DNA of 64,000 bases from positions 62,001 to 126,000 of the forward strand of contig NZ_JBFAPK010000004.1 of the NCBI RefSeq assembly GCF_040676675.1, written 5' to 3'. Below the pieces are notes generated by a model. That model was not told the origin of the DNA, did no database searches, and saw only the letters and a program-made list of their open reading frames with translations. This stretch comes from JBFAPK01 sp040676675 (GTDB taxonomy: Bacteria; Actinomycetota; Actinomycetes; Mycobacteriales; Micromonosporaceae). The position numbers and the translations under genes are program-made. Below are positions 25,989 to 38,475 of this stretch, one piece after another (the first letter of the stretch is position 1; the number at the start of each line of letters is the position of its first letter).

Positions 25989-26408
25989 TCAGCGCTCGGT
26001 ACCGGCGTCGAGCACCGGCTTCACGTCCAGCACGGGCGTGCCGTCCAGCGCCTCCAGGTCGCGCACGAGCATCCGCGTGCCCTCGACGGACAGGATCGTC
26101 ACCCGATGCAGGCCGATCGGATTGGGCCGGTCGGGGGAGCGGGTGCTGAAGACGCCGGTCTCCGGCCGGCTGGTCTCGCCCCTCGGGTGTACCGCGAGCA
26201 CGTCCCGCCGCGCCCGGTCCAGCCAGGTCAGCACGAGTACGTCGCTGCCCACCGCGAGGTCGCGCAGGCCCCGTTCGACGGACCCGTCGAAGACCAGCCA
26301 GGCGTCCGGTGAACCCTCGTCGCCCTGTCGCGGCGCCGCCGCCCGGTCCACCAGCGGGGACTCGACCCGCCCGATCGGTCGCACCAGATAGTCCGCGTCC
26401 ACCCGCAT
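25989..26408 (-). CDS. trmO: tRNA-Thr(GGU) m6t6A37 methyltransferase, TrmO/TsaA type
   Basis: The 139-residue protein has the compact beta-barrel pattern of TrmO: YLVRPIGRVESPLVD at the start and the diagnostic GVFSTRSPDRPNPIGLHRV in the centre, then LVRDLEALDGTPVLDVKP. TrmO methylates N6 of t6A37 in threonine tRNA using S-adenosylmethionine. At 139 residues it is the short form without the extra C-terminal domain seen in E. coli. It stands alone, convergent with the membrane-protein gene. Confidence 0.87.
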   Translation of the reverse strand: MRVDADYLVRPIGRVESPLVDRAAAPRQGDEGSPDAWLVFDGSVERGLRDLAVGSDVLVLTWLDRARRDVLAVHPRGETSRPETGVFSTRSPDRPNPIGLHRVTILSVEGTRMLVRDLEALDGTPVLDVKPVLDAGTER

Positions 26409-26534
26409 CCGCCCTCCGGCTCGTTTCGGGCGAGGGTACCGTCCATCGCCGGGAATCGCGGGCGCTCCGGCCGGCGGCGTGTGCGCCGTCCATGCGCCCG
26501 CCCGCGTCCCGGCCGGGCGGTCCCGGCCATGCGG

Positions 26535-27212
26535 TCACTCGCCCCCGGGGCCGCCCGCACCACGGGGCGTCTCGCCGCCGGGCTGGTCGTCGCCGGTCTT
26601 CCCGTCGCCGGGCTCCTCGCCGCCGCGTTCCCCGCCGCTAGGCGTCCCGTCGCCGGGCCTCTCGTCGCCGGGTGTCGGCGCGCCTCCGCCGAACAGTTCG
26701 GCCTGCGCCTCGACGACGGCGCCGGTGGTGAGGGTGTGTCGCGGCGCGGGCCGGCGTACCTCCGGCAGCCGGCTGTGCAGCGAGCCCGTGCCGGCGCCGC
26801 CGCGCCGGGTCGTCACCGTGCAGGTGACCATCCGTACCGGCGGGGGCGGCGGGGTGAAGCCGCGGCTGCCCCAGCGCAGCCAGATCCCGATCCGCCCGGC
26901 CTCGATCTCGGCCCGCAGCTTCTCCACCGAACGCTGGCGGTCGGCCCGGTCCACCTCCACCACGACCGGCGGGCCCTGCGGGCGGGCGCAGGCGACGTCG
27001 AGCACCGAGCGCAGGTGCGCGTACGGCGGCGGGAGCGGCAGTACGCTCGCCGCCCGCCGGTAGACCCGCCACCCCTGCGCGGCGGCCCAGTCGGCGACGG
27101 TGTCGATCAGCAGCGCGGTCACCTCCTCCGTCGACCTGTCGACGAAGGTCAGCGTGGCCAGCCGCGCCGCGAGCGAGGCGGCCACCCGATCGGCGTCGGC
27201 GGTACCGTCCAT
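26535..27212 (-). CDS. Conserved hypothetical protein with disordered tail
   Basis: Start set at ATG 27212 (MDGTADADRVAASLAARL); the open frame runs further upstream to 27596 but there crosses the divergent methyltransferase gene. The 225-residue product has a folded part of about 170 residues with alternating helices and strands (TFVDRSTEEVTALLIDTVADW, PVVVEVDRADRQRSVEKL, GRIGIWLRWGSRGF) and then about 45 residues rich in Gly, Asp, Glu and Pro made of degenerate (P)GDxxPGGE units. The VVEVDR..SVEKL pattern hints at a nuclease-like core, but key residues are not clear enough to claim it. Function unknown. Confidence 0.72.
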   Translation of the reverse strand: MDGTADADRVAASLAARLATLTFVDRSTEEVTALLIDTVADWAAAQGWRVYRRAASVLPLPPPYAHLRSVLDVACARPQGPPVVVEVDRADRQRSVEKLRAEIEAGRIGIWLRWGSRGFTPPPPPVRMVTCTVTTRRGGAGTGSLHSRLPEVRRPAPRHTLTTGAVVEAQAELFGGGAPTPGDERPGDGTPSGGERGGEEPGDGKTGDDQPGGETPRGAGGPGGE

Positions 27213-27387
27213 GCCGTTCACGCTACGAGGCCCGGCCCGCGGACCGGTACCGAGGTGCCTCGCGCCGTTCCCACGGCCGGAGGCGGCGCGGCACCCTCGG
27301 CGCGGGGGGCGCCGCCCGGACGGCCGAGGTCCAACATCGACGGTCGGGTAAGCTGCCGGCGTTCGATACGCGGCGGAGGGAGACGAT

Positions 27388-28209
27388 GTGTCGCGCAGCG
27401 GTAGCGGTGCCCCGCAGGAGCGTCCGGCCTCCGCGATCGACACCACGGTGCCGCACGCCGCCCGCGTGTACGACTGGTGGCTCGGCGGCAAGGACAACTT
27501 CGCGGTCGACCGCGCCGTCGGCGCGGCGATGATCGAGGCGATACCCCACCTGCGCACCATGGCCGGTGAGAACCGCCGATTCGTCCACCGGGTCACCCGC
27601 TACCTGGTGCGGCACGCCGGCATCCGCCAGTTCCTCGACATCGGCACCGGCATCCCCACCCGGCCGAACCTGCACGAGGTCGCCCAGGAGTTGGCCCCCG
27701 AGACCCGGGTGGTCTACGTCGACAACGACCCGATCGTGCTGGCCCACGCCCGCGCGCTCATGGTCAGTACGCCCGAGGGGCGGAGCAGCTACGTGCACGC
27801 CGACCTGCGCGAGCCGGAGAGCATCCTCGCGGCCCTCGGCGACACGCTCGACCTGGACCAGCCCGTGGCGATGACGCTGCTGGCGATCCTCATGCTGGTC
27901 GCCGACGCCGACGACCCGGTGGGCAAGGTGCGCGCCCTGATGGACCGGCTGCCGTCCGGCAGCTACGTCGCGATCACCCACGCCACCCCCGACTTCAACG
28001 CCGACCAGGTGAACGCCGCCGTGGCCGCCGCCACCCGCACGGGCGCCACGCTGGTACCGCGCCCCCGCGCGCACGTGGAGCGCTACTTCGAGGGGTGGGA
28101 GATGGTCGAGCCGGGCCTGGTGCCGGTCATGTCCTGGCGCCCCGACGGCGAGCCGCCGGCCGACCCGTACACGGCCTACTACTGGGCCGGCGTCGCCCGC
28201 AAACCCTGA
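27388..28209 (+). CDS. SAM-dependent methyltransferase, DUF574 type
   Basis: GTG 27388 is preceded by GGAGGGAG. The 273-residue protein has the hallmark of the DUF574 family, HAARVYDWWLGGKDNFAVDR, followed by a Rossmann core with FLDIGTGIPTRPNLHEVAQ as the SAM motif I variant, VVYVDNDPIVLAHARAL, and MTLLAILMLVADADDP. This family is highly expanded in Streptomyces and Micromonospora; in Streptomyces some members influence differentiation, but substrates are unknown. It is divergent from the hypothetical gene at 27212 and followed by an AT-richer island. Confidence 0.92.
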   Translation: MSRSGSGAPQERPASAIDTTVPHAARVYDWWLGGKDNFAVDRAVGAAMIEAIPHLRTMAGENRRFVHRVTRYLVRHAGIRQFLDIGTGIPTRPNLHEVAQELAPETRVVYVDNDPIVLAHARALMVSTPEGRSSYVHADLREPESILAALGDTLDLDQPVAMTLLAILMLVADADDPVGKVRALMDRLPSGSYVAITHATPDFNADQVNAAVAAATRTGATLVPRPRAHVERYFEGWEMVEPGLVPVMSWRPDGEPPADPYTAYYWAGVARKP

Positions 28210-28440
28210 CCTCGCCGACTGCCGGTCAGTCGACGTCGCCGAGTCCGTGACCCGTTCCCAGCGCGGGTAGCGGGGCGGATGAGCTTGGCGTGCATGTCCT
28301 CGCGCCCGATGGTTACCTGTACGTCTACCGAAATGGCGGGATGAGCTTTTGGGCCCGACGGTGCCCCTGAAGGGTCACCGGTCACGGGTGGGGCTGGTGG
28401 GATTTTCGGCCCGGAGGTGGCCGGTGATGGGAGAACTTTG

Positions 28441-28842
28441 ATGAAACGTGTTGGCTTTTTTGGCTCCGCCGAGGAAATCGCTGGTGCGACAGCGGACGTG
28501 GCGCACAGCTGGGAACCGTCGGTGACAGATTACCTGCGGCAAGGTGCCGTCGTCCTTTCATCCCCCGGCTGGGAAGATGACAGGTTGAATGAGGACGTGA
28601 AGATGATTAGTGGGTCTGCTGCTGTCCTGACGGATGGTGAGTGGATTTGGCCGGGAAGCTTGGCGTATTACGTGAGTACGTATCACGTGAATCTGCCTGG
28701 CGAATTTATTGATCATGTTGCATCTCATGGCGGAAAGGTGGCAAGCGTTGGCACCGAAGCCCTTGACGCGATCGCCGATTGGCTGATGATGGGAGAGGAG
28801 CCGGGTGTCATGGAGGCGTCGTCAAGGCGGCCATCGACGTGA
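28441..28842 (+). CDS. AT-rich orphan gene, possible immunity-type protein
   Basis: ATG 28441 follows GGAGAA. The 133-residue acidic protein (MKRVGFFGSAEEIAGATADV, WIWPGSLAYYVSTYHVNLP) is not recognised. By eye its GC content is clearly lower (around the mid-50s per cent) and it uses A/T-ending codons freely, unlike every neighbour, so it was probably acquired. Size, acidity and isolation resemble immunity proteins left behind by polymorphic toxin systems, but no toxin is present; this is a guess. The 231 bases upstream also look foreign and contain a short open frame reading APDGYLYVYRNGG with no start, perhaps a remnant. Confidence 0.65.
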   Translation: MKRVGFFGSAEEIAGATADVAHSWEPSVTDYLRQGAVVLSSPGWEDDRLNEDVKMISGSAAVLTDGEWIWPGSLAYYVSTYHVNLPGEFIDHVASHGGKVASVGTEALDAIADWLMMGEEPGVMEASSRRPST

Positions 28843-29045
28843 TGTGCTGAGAGTCGAGAGAGCGCGGGAAGCCGGGCGGGCGGGAAGTCGGCCACCGCGC
28901 CCACCTCGTCGGTTCCGTGGCGGTGGGTGAGCTGGCCGAGGAGCCGCGCCGCCCGACCCGTGGGTACCGCCCAGATCGCGTCATACCGGTCGTCCGCGCC
29001 GCATTCCGGGCGGGCGCCACCGGCGCGCCCGAGCCGGAAACCCCG

Positions 29046-29310
29046 GCGGTGTGTACTATCGGCCGCGCGAAGGCGTTGATGGGGACGAGTAACGCCGCAC
29101 GCAGCCAGGAGCGACCCGGGGACGGTGGAAGCCCGGGGGTGTGCGCGGCGCGAAGATCACCCCGGAGCCGCCGGAAGAAAGGCTCCCCGGAGCCGAGTAG
29201 AACCGGTCGCACCGAAGTGAGTGGGCCGCGGGTGGCGTACGCGGCCAAGGAGGGTGGTACCGCGGGGCCGACGGCCTCGTCCCTCCGTTGGTGAGTGGAC
29301 CCGACGGAGG
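29046..29310 (+). promoter_or_regulatory. Translational T-box riboswitch of ileS
   Basis: This leader carries the conserved T-box core AGGGTGGTACCGCGG (29251-29265), whose TGGT bulge pairs with the uncharged tRNA 3' end. An ultrashort stem I has the specifier ATC (29058-29060, isoleucine) in GTACTATCGG, and a stem II region contains ATGGGGACGAGTAAC. CCGAGTAGAACCGG precedes the antisequestrator. CCTCCGT (29282-29288) can pair perfectly with ACGGAGG (29304-29310), hiding the ileS ribosome-binding site. The arrangement matches the actinobacterial ileS T-box that acts on translation, not on transcription. The 203 bases before it (28843-29045) show no gene. Confidence 0.92.
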
Positions 29311-29315
29311 AAACG

Positions 29316-32432
<3,117 letters not shown>

Positions 32433-32449
32433 GCCCGGAGCACGGACCC

Positions 32450-32485
32450 GCGGAGGGGGCCACCCGCCAGCACGGCCCTCTCCGC
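32450..32485 (+). terminator. Terminator hairpin after ileS
   Basis: GCGGAGGGGGCC (32450-32461) and GGCCCTCTCCGC (32474-32485) pair at 11 of 12 positions around a 12-base loop, 17 bases after the ileS stop. Confidence 0.6.
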
Positions 32486-32571
32486 ACCGCCGGGCCCTCC
32501 GCACCGCCCGTCGCGGCCCCGCCGGCGCGAAAATGCTCTGCGGCGCGGCCGATCGGCGGCCAAGATTGGGC

Positions 32572-33222
32572 ATGCTTGTCGATCACTATCCGATGCTGGC
32601 GCTGCGACTGACCACGCCCCGGCTCGAGCTGCGCCTGCCCGCGCCGGAAGAGTTGAGCGCCCTGGCCGACCTCGCCGCCGAGGGCATCCACCCCCCGGAC
32701 GTCATGCCGTTCTCCGAACCGTGGACCGACCAGGCGCCCGCCGAGCGAGCCCGGAGCGTGGTACAGCACCACTGGCGCCACCTGGGTAGCTCCACACCGG
32801 ACGACTGGGCGCTGAACCTCAGCGTGTTCGCCGACGGCGTCGTCGTCGGGATGCAGAGCGTCGGGGCCCGGAACCTGCGGGTCAGGCGGGAGGTGGCGAC
32901 CGGCTCGTGGCTGGGGCAACGGTTCCAGGGGCAGGGCATCGGCACGGAGATGCGGGCCGCCGTACTGCATCTCGCCTTCGCCGGGCTCGGCGCCGAGGCG
33001 GCGGTCTCCACCGCCTTCGCGCACAACCCGGCCTCGCAGGTGATCTCCCGCAAGCTCGGTTACCAACCGGACGGCACCGATCGGTACGAGGTACGCGGCG
33101 CCCTCGCGATCCTGCACCGGTTCCGCCTCACCCGTGAGTCCTGGGAGCGGCACCGGACGGTTCCCGTGACGATCGAGGGGCTCGCCCCGTGCCTGCCGTT
33201 GCTCGGCGCCGAGGCGGGGTAG
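32572..33222 (+). CDS. GNAT family N-acetyltransferase
   Basis: ATG 32572 gives 216 residues; an upstream ATG at 32533 extends the frame without family resemblance. The protein belongs to the RimJ/RimL-like branch: LRLTTPRLELRLPAPEEL at the N-terminus, acetyl-CoA-binding motif QRFQGQGIGTEMRAAVL, and VSTAFAHNPASQVISRKLGYQPDG. These enzymes acetylate amino groups of proteins or small molecules; substrate unknown. No obvious operon partner. Confidence 0.9.
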   Translation: MLVDHYPMLALRLTTPRLELRLPAPEELSALADLAAEGIHPPDVMPFSEPWTDQAPAERARSVVQHHWRHLGSSTPDDWALNLSVFADGVVVGMQSVGARNLRVRREVATGSWLGQRFQGQGIGTEMRAAVLHLAFAGLGAEAAVSTAFAHNPASQVISRKLGYQPDGTDRYEVRGALAILHRFRLTRESWERHRTVPVTIEGLAPCLPLLGAEAG

Positions 33223-33392
33223 CCCGGCGGACTCCGCCCGACCGCCCGCCACCTGCACTTTCTCTGTGTAGTGACGGACGTCACTTCCCGCGGCACTCAT
33301 GATCATCCATGCTGGCGTGCGCACGTTATCCCTCGGGCAGGCGCCGGCTCCCCTCGCCGGGGAGTCGGCCCTGGCGTACGGCAGGAGACCGC

Positions 33393-36300
33393 ATGCCCCG
33401 TAGACCGCGGCAGGGAACGGCGTTGATCGCCGCCACCGCCCTCGTCCTCACCCTCCACTCGGGAGCCGCGGTCGCGGCTCAGCCGACCTCCCCGGGCGCA
33501 CCCGCGGCACCGGTGAACCCGATGTCCGGGCGGGAGGTGACCCTGGTCACCGGCGACGTCGTCCGGGTCGACGCGGGCGGCAAGGCGGTGGGCTTCCGGC
33601 CCGCGAAGGGTCGGGAGTCGATCCCGGTGACCATGACCGAACTCAAGGGCCACTCGTACGTCCTCCCGGCCGACACGAGCGCGTTGATCTCCGCTGGCCA
33701 ACTGGACCGGCGGCTCTTCGACGTCACCGGGTTGACCGACCCGGCCTACCAGCAGCTCACCGGCGGCGGCGTACCGGTGATCGTCCGGTACGCCGACGGC
33801 GCCGCCCAGCGGTCGGCCGCCCGTAGCACGCTGCGCGCCAACAGCGGCGCGGACGTACGCGCCGACCTGCGGTCGGTGAACGCCGAGGCGCTGACCGTAC
33901 CCGAGGAGCGGGCCGCGTCCGCGTGGTCGTCCCTGACCCGGCCCTCGGCCCGAGGCCGCACCCTCGCACCGGGCGTGACCGGGATCCGGCTGGACGGCGT
34001 GGTGCGGGCGTCGCTCGACGTGAGCGTGCCCCAGATCGGCGCACCGGCGGCGTGGGCGGCCGGGTACGACGGCGCCGGCGTGAAGGTCGCCGTCCTCGAC
34101 AGCGGCATCGACACCACCCACCCGGACCTGGCTCCCCAGGTCGTCGCCTCGGCGAACTTCACCGACACGGCCGACGCGCTGGACCACTACGGCCACGGCA
34201 CCCACGTGGCGTCCATCCTGGCCGGCACCGGGGCCCGGTCGGACGGCAAGTACCGGGGGGTCGCCCCCGGCGTGCGACTGCTCAACGGCAAGGTGATGAA
34301 CGACCGGGGCGCGGGCACCGAGTCCTCGATCATCGCGGGCATGCAGTGGGCGGTCGACCAGGGCGCCAAGGTGGTCAACATGTCCCTGGGCGGCCCCGAC
34401 CAGCCCGGCCTCGACCCGCTGGAGGAGGCGGTGAACCGCCTCTCCGACCGGGCGCTGTTTGTCGTCGCCGCGGGCAACTCCGGTCCGTTCGACGCCACGG
34501 TCGGCACCCCGGCCAGCGCGGACGCGGCGCTCACCGTCGGCGCGGTCGACCGGACCGACGCGCTGGCCGAGTTCTCCTCCCGCGGTCCCCGCGTCGGCGA
34601 CAGCGCGCTGAAGCCCGACCTGACCGCTCCCGGCGTGGACATCACCGCCGCGGCGGCCACCGGCAGCCAGCTCGACGGCACCCTGCCACACCCCGCGCCG
34701 GGCTATCTGACGATGCCGGGAACCTCGATGGCCACCCCGCACGTGGCCGGTTCTGCCGCGCTGCTGGCGCAGCAGCACCCGGACTGGGGTCCGGCGCGGC
34801 TCAAGGCGGCGCTCGTCGGCTCGGCGAAGCCGGGCGCGTACCGCCCCATGCAGGGCGGCAGCGGGCGGGTCGACGTGGCGCACGCCATCACCCAGGACGT
34901 CCTCGCCGAGCCGGCGTCGCTCAGCTTCGGCGCCGCGCTCTGGCCGCACGCCGACGACGCGCCGATGACCAGGACGCTGACCTACCGCAACCTGGGCGCC
35001 GCCCCGCTCACCCTGGAACTGGCCGCACAGGGCACCGGCCCGGACGGAACCCCGACCCCCGACGGGTTCTTCACCCTCTCCGCCACCCAGCTGACCGTGC
35101 CCGCGAACGGCACCGCCTCGGTCGAGGTGACGGCCGACACCCGGATCGGCGGAAGCATCGAGGGCGTCTACGACCTCGCCGTCACGGCGACCGGTGCCGG
35201 TCGGAGCGTACGGACCGTCGGCGCCGTCAACCGGGAGGGTGAGATGTACGACCTCACCTTCAAGGCGACCGCCCGCGACGGCTCCATTCCGGACCAGGAC
35301 GAGTGGTACGGCTGGGTGTACGACTTCGCGCGCGGCTTCATGACGGAGGTCTCCGGCGACGGCGGCACCGCGCGGCTGCGGCTGCCCAAGGGCACCTACA
35401 CCGTGCTCGGCGAGGTGCCGTTGATCGACCCGGAGACCCAGGTCTACGTGGGCGACGACCGGGTGGGCGCGCCCGAGATGCGCCTGACCGCCGACACCAC
35501 CATCCCCGTGGACGCCCGCACCACCCGACCGATGGACATCCGGCCCCCCGACGCCGGCGCCCAACTGGGCAACGCCTACTACACGCTCACCGGCAAGGAC
35601 GGCAGCAACCCGGTGAGCAACTACCTCAGCGACATGCCGCAGGGACACCGGACCCGGTGGGTCGGTCCGACCCCGCCGCGTGGCACCGCGTACACCACCC
35701 TCATCGCCACCTTCGCGAACCCCGACACCGGTACGTCCTACCACCTGACCGATGTCACCGAGGGCTTCTACACCGGCGTGGTGCTGCACCCGCGCCTGGC
35801 CGACCTGGCCCGGCTGACGGTCCACGCCGGCGCCACCAAGCCCAACCGCTGGGCGTACCTCATCTCCACACCCGCCATCAAGGCACCGGCCGCCTACCAC
35901 GCCCCCGACCTGCCGTCGACCACGACGGTGTACCTGACGGGCAACCAGCGTTGGCAGCGGACGTTCGAGCAGCGCTTCGGCGCGGCGGAGGCCGCGTACG
36001 CCGAACCGTTCCGCTACTACCGGGCCGGGCACACGTACCAGGAGTACTGGAACGCCCCCGTCTTCGGGCCCGCGCTGGCACCGGACGCGATCACCGGCGC
36101 CCCGGCCGGTCTGACCAGGGACGGCAACCGACTCACCGGCGCCGTCAACCCCTTCGCCGACGGCGCGGGACACGACGGTAAGAGCCGGTACGACGCCACG
36201 CTCTCGTCCACCGTCCTCTACCGCAACGGCCGGGAGTACGCGAGGGCGAGCGACATCCTCGACGCCATCGGATTCGACCTGCCGGCGGACCGGGCCACGT

Positions 36301-36713
36301 ACCAGCTGGTCACCACCGCCGACCGGACCGCGAGCGGCGTCTCCACGGGCAGCGGGAAGGTCACCTGGAGCGCGACGTTCACCTCGGCGCGCACCGCCGC
36401 GGCCACGCGCATCCCGGTCGGCGTCGTCCGCTACGCCCCCGACCTGGCCGCCGACGGCACCGCGACGGCCGGAGTCCGCGACGACGTGAAGGTCACCGTG
36501 CAGGGCTCGACCGACTCCTGGCGGCTGGCCTCACTCACGGTCTACGCCTCCTACGACCACGGCGCCACCTGGCAGCGGCTGAAGGTCCACGGCGGGGAGG
36601 TCACCGTCGCGAATCCGCCGGCCGGCGGCACCGTCTCGTTCAAGGCCGACTTCCGCGACCGGGACGGGCACACCTACACGCAGACCGTCGTCGACGCCTA
36701 CACCACGAGGTAA
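33393..36713 (+). CDS. Large secreted S8 (subtilisin-like) serine protease
   Basis: ATG 33393 follows AGGAGA; 1106 residues. A signal peptide (about 32 residues, ending AAVAA) is followed by a propeptide region (REVTLVTGDVVRVD), then the catalytic domain with Asp236 in AVLDSGIDTTHPDL, His268 in HGTHVASILAG and Ser445 in GTSMATPHVAG. The oxyanion Asn is in VAAGNSGPFDA. The C-terminal 600 residues hold beta-sandwich modules of unknown role (TRTLTYRNLGAAPLTLELAA and others) and no cell-wall anchor. Proteins of this size and layout are common exported proteases of actinomycetes. The gene stands alone and is closed by a hairpin. Confidence 0.94.
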   Translation: MPRRPRQGTALIAATALVLTLHSGAAVAAQPTSPGAPAAPVNPMSGREVTLVTGDVVRVDAGGKAVGFRPAKGRESIPVTMTELKGHSYVLPADTSALISAGQLDRRLFDVTGLTDPAYQQLTGGGVPVIVRYADGAAQRSAARSTLRANSGADVRADLRSVNAEALTVPEERAASAWSSLTRPSARGRTLAPGVTGIRLDGVVRASLDVSVPQIGAPAAWAAGYDGAGVKVAVLDSGIDTTHPDLAPQVVASANFTDTADALDHYGHGTHVASILAGTGARSDGKYRGVAPGVRLLNGKVMNDRGAGTESSIIAGMQWAVDQGAKVVNMSLGGPDQPGLDPLEEAVNRLSDRALFVVAAGNSGPFDATVGTPASADAALTVGAVDRTDALAEFSSRGPRVGDSALKPDLTAPGVDITAAAATGSQLDGTLPHPAPGYLTMPGTSMATPHVAGSAALLAQQHPDWGPARLKAALVGSAKPGAYRPMQGGSGRVDVAHAITQDVLAEPASLSFGAALWPHADDAPMTRTLTYRNLGAAPLTLELAAQGTGPDGTPTPDGFFTLSATQLTVPANGTASVEVTADTRIGGSIEGVYDLAVTATGAGRSVRTVGAVNREGEMYDLTFKATARDGSIPDQDEWYGWVYDFARGFMTEVSGDGGTARLRLPKGTYTVLGEVPLIDPETQVYVGDDRVGAPEMRLTADTTIPVDARTTRPMDIRPPDAGAQLGNAYYTLTGKDGSNPVSNYLSDMPQGHRTRWVGPTPPRGTAYTTLIATFANPDTGTSYHLTDVTEGFYTGVVLHPRLADLARLTVHAGATKPNRWAYLISTPAIKAPAAYHAPDLPSTTTVYLTGNQRWQRTFEQRFGAAEAAYAEPFRYYRAGHTYQEYWNAPVFGPALAPDAITGAPAGLTRDGNRLTGAVNPFADGAGHDGKSRYDATLSSTVLYRNGREYARASDILDAIGFDLPADRATYQLVTTADRTASGVSTGSGKVTWSATFTSARTAAATRIPVGVVRYAPDLAADGTATAGVRDDVKVTVQGSTDSWRLASLTVYASYDHGATWQRLKVHGGEVTVANPPAGGTVSFKADFRDRDGHTYTQTVVDAYTTR

Positions 36714-36724
36714 CTCCGGCAACA

Positions 36725-36771
36725 CGGCCGGCCCACCGGACGCCGCACCCGGCGAACCGGTGGGCCGGCCG
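36725..36771. terminator. Hairpin after the subtilase gene
   Basis: CGGCCGGCCCACCGG (36725-36739) pairs perfectly with CCGGTGGGCCGGCCG (36757-36771). A second GC stem (GCCGCCGGG with CCCGGCGGC, about 36776-36799) follows, then a run of GTACCGGG-type direct repeats to 36850. The junction is convergent with the MFS gene. Confidence 0.7.
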
Positions 36772-36855
36772 GCCGCGCCGCCGGGTCCGCGCCCGGCGGC
36801 GACGGGCGTACCGGGTGTACCGGGCGGTGTGGGCGTACCGGGCGTACCGGTGCCG

Positions 36856-38310
36856 TCAGGGCCGACGGCGGGGCAGGGCGCTGAACAGCGGCGGTGACTC
36901 CCAGGCGGGCTCCCCGCGGCCCTGCCAGCGCTCCAGGTCCGGCGTCACCAACCGGAGGCGGCCCGACAGGTACAGCGCGATCCCGCCGACGAACCCGACC
37001 ACCGTGATGGCGAGACAGATCCAGAGCGCGCCCCGGGTACCGGACGTCTGGTCACCGCCGAGGGCCCCGGCGAGGAAGATCAGGATCGGGGCGGTCAGGA
37101 AGGCGGTCACGGCCCGCAGCAGCTCGATCAGGGCGAAGACCCGCTGCAGCATGTTCGCCCGCAGGGAGAGCCCCGCCAGGAAGAGGGCCGGGGAGACGGC
37201 CGCCGCCACGCCCAGCCCGATCAGGCCGGTGGCCGCCGGGAGGGCGGGACCGACCTGCGGGAGCGCGACCACCAGCAGCACCGTCGCGGCCGCCACCATC
37301 AGCATCCCGAAGGCGGTCAGCACCGGGGTGAACCGGGTCCGGAACAGCGCCGCGAACAGCGTCGCGACCGCGATCGCGGCGACGAACTCGGGGAGGAAGA
37401 CAAGCGCGGCGGTGAGCGGCGTGCTCTCGGTACGCAGCACCGTCAGGAGCAGCTCCATGGCGCCGAACGCGGCGGCACTGGTGGTGAGCGCCGCGAAGAT
37501 CCCCGCGAGGGGCACCGAGGAGGCGAGCGCCCGGACCGGTACGAACGGGTTGGGCAACCGGTACTCGTAGACCACCAGGCACACGATCAGCGCGGCCCCC
37601 ACGATCAGGGGGACCAGCGACCGCGCGTCGGCCCGCATGCCGGCCTGGAGCTGGCCGGCGCCGTAGAAGGCCGCGCCGCAGCCCACGACACCGAGCCCCA
37701 GCGCCACGAAGTCCCAGGGCGCGCCGGGGTCCTGCGGTGGTAGGTCGCGGAAGGTCAACACGGAGAAGAGCAGCGCCAGGCCGGCGATCGCCGCGACGGC
37801 CCAGAACAGCCAGCGCCAGCCGTGCGCGTCGGCCTGCAGCGCGCCGACGGTCGGGCCCACGGCCACCGCGCCGAAGATGCAGAGGTTCAGGATGCCGGCG
37901 CTCACCGGCATCTTGCGGGCCGGCCAGGAGGTGACCAGCGGGGGCAGCGCGGCGATCAGCATCAGGCTGGTCAGCAGCCCCTGGGCGATGAAGGCCGGGA
38001 TGAACACCGTCGCGTTGGGGGCCGCGGCCGCGAGCACGGACGCGACGAGGAAACAGCCCTCGTAGACGACGAGCATCCGTCGCGGCGGGAGGTGCATGGC
38101 GAACTGCGCGGCCAGCAGCGTGCCGACGGCGTACGCCCCGGCGGAGAGGCTGACGGCCACCTGCAACGTGGCGCGGGAGATGCCCAGGCTCGCGGCGACG
38201 AGTTCCCCGAGCGGAAGGACGGCCACCGTCAGGACCAGGTACGGGACCAGCGAACAGACGACGAGGGCCACCGCCCCCGGGTAGCTCTTCGCGAGAGGTC
38301 CCTGACGCAC
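36856..38310 (-). CDS. MFS transporter, 14-helix drug-export type
   Basis: GTG 38310 (VRQGPLAKSYPGAVALVV) is taken as start because upstream sequence is not family-like and runs into the divergent methyltransferase; no clear ribosome-binding site is seen. The 484-residue protein has about fourteen membrane segments, with YAVGTLLAAQFAMHLPPRRMLVVYEG in the motif A region and LIVGAALIVCLVVYEYRLPNPFVPVRAL between the halves, a pattern of the DHA2 branch. Substrate unknown. It is divergent from a methyltransferase gene. Confidence 0.85.
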   Translation of the reverse strand: MRQGPLAKSYPGAVALVVCSLVPYLVLTVAVLPLGELVAASLGISRATLQVAVSLSAGAYAVGTLLAAQFAMHLPPRRMLVVYEGCFLVASVLAAAAPNATVFIPAFIAQGLLTSLMLIAALPPLVTSWPARKMPVSAGILNLCIFGAVAVGPTVGALQADAHGWRWLFWAVAAIAGLALLFSVLTFRDLPPQDPGAPWDFVALGLGVVGCGAAFYGAGQLQAGMRADARSLVPLIVGAALIVCLVVYEYRLPNPFVPVRALASSVPLAGIFAALTTSAAAFGAMELLLTVLRTESTPLTAALVFLPEFVAAIAVATLFAALFRTRFTPVLTAFGMLMVAAATVLLVVALPQVGPALPAATGLIGLGVAAAVSPALFLAGLSLRANMLQRVFALIELLRAVTAFLTAPILIFLAGALGGDQTSGTRGALWICLAITVVGFVGGIALYLSGRLRLVTPDLERWQGRGEPAWESPPLFSALPRRRP

Positions 38311-38475
38311 GTGCGGGCTTACCCGGGGCGTACCCGGGCAAACCGGGAGCGACCTCAGCCCGGGCGGTCCGCCGCCGACGCCTCCCGGCGCGCCCTTCGC
38401 CGGACAACCGGACCGCCGGCGCGCGTCGGCGAAAACCCCGAGGGGATCCGCGTACCCGGGCGGTAGCGTGTGCCG

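Noticed and set aside
28240..28370. A gene fragment reading APDGYLYVYRNGG before the AT-rich gene
   Set aside because: No start codon, bounded by stops within about 40 codons and no recognised family; mentioned only as a possible remnant.
36780..36850. GTACCGGG-type direct repeats as an attachment site or origin
   Set aside because: Short, imperfect and inside a convergent 3' region with hairpins; no integrase or replication gene nearby.
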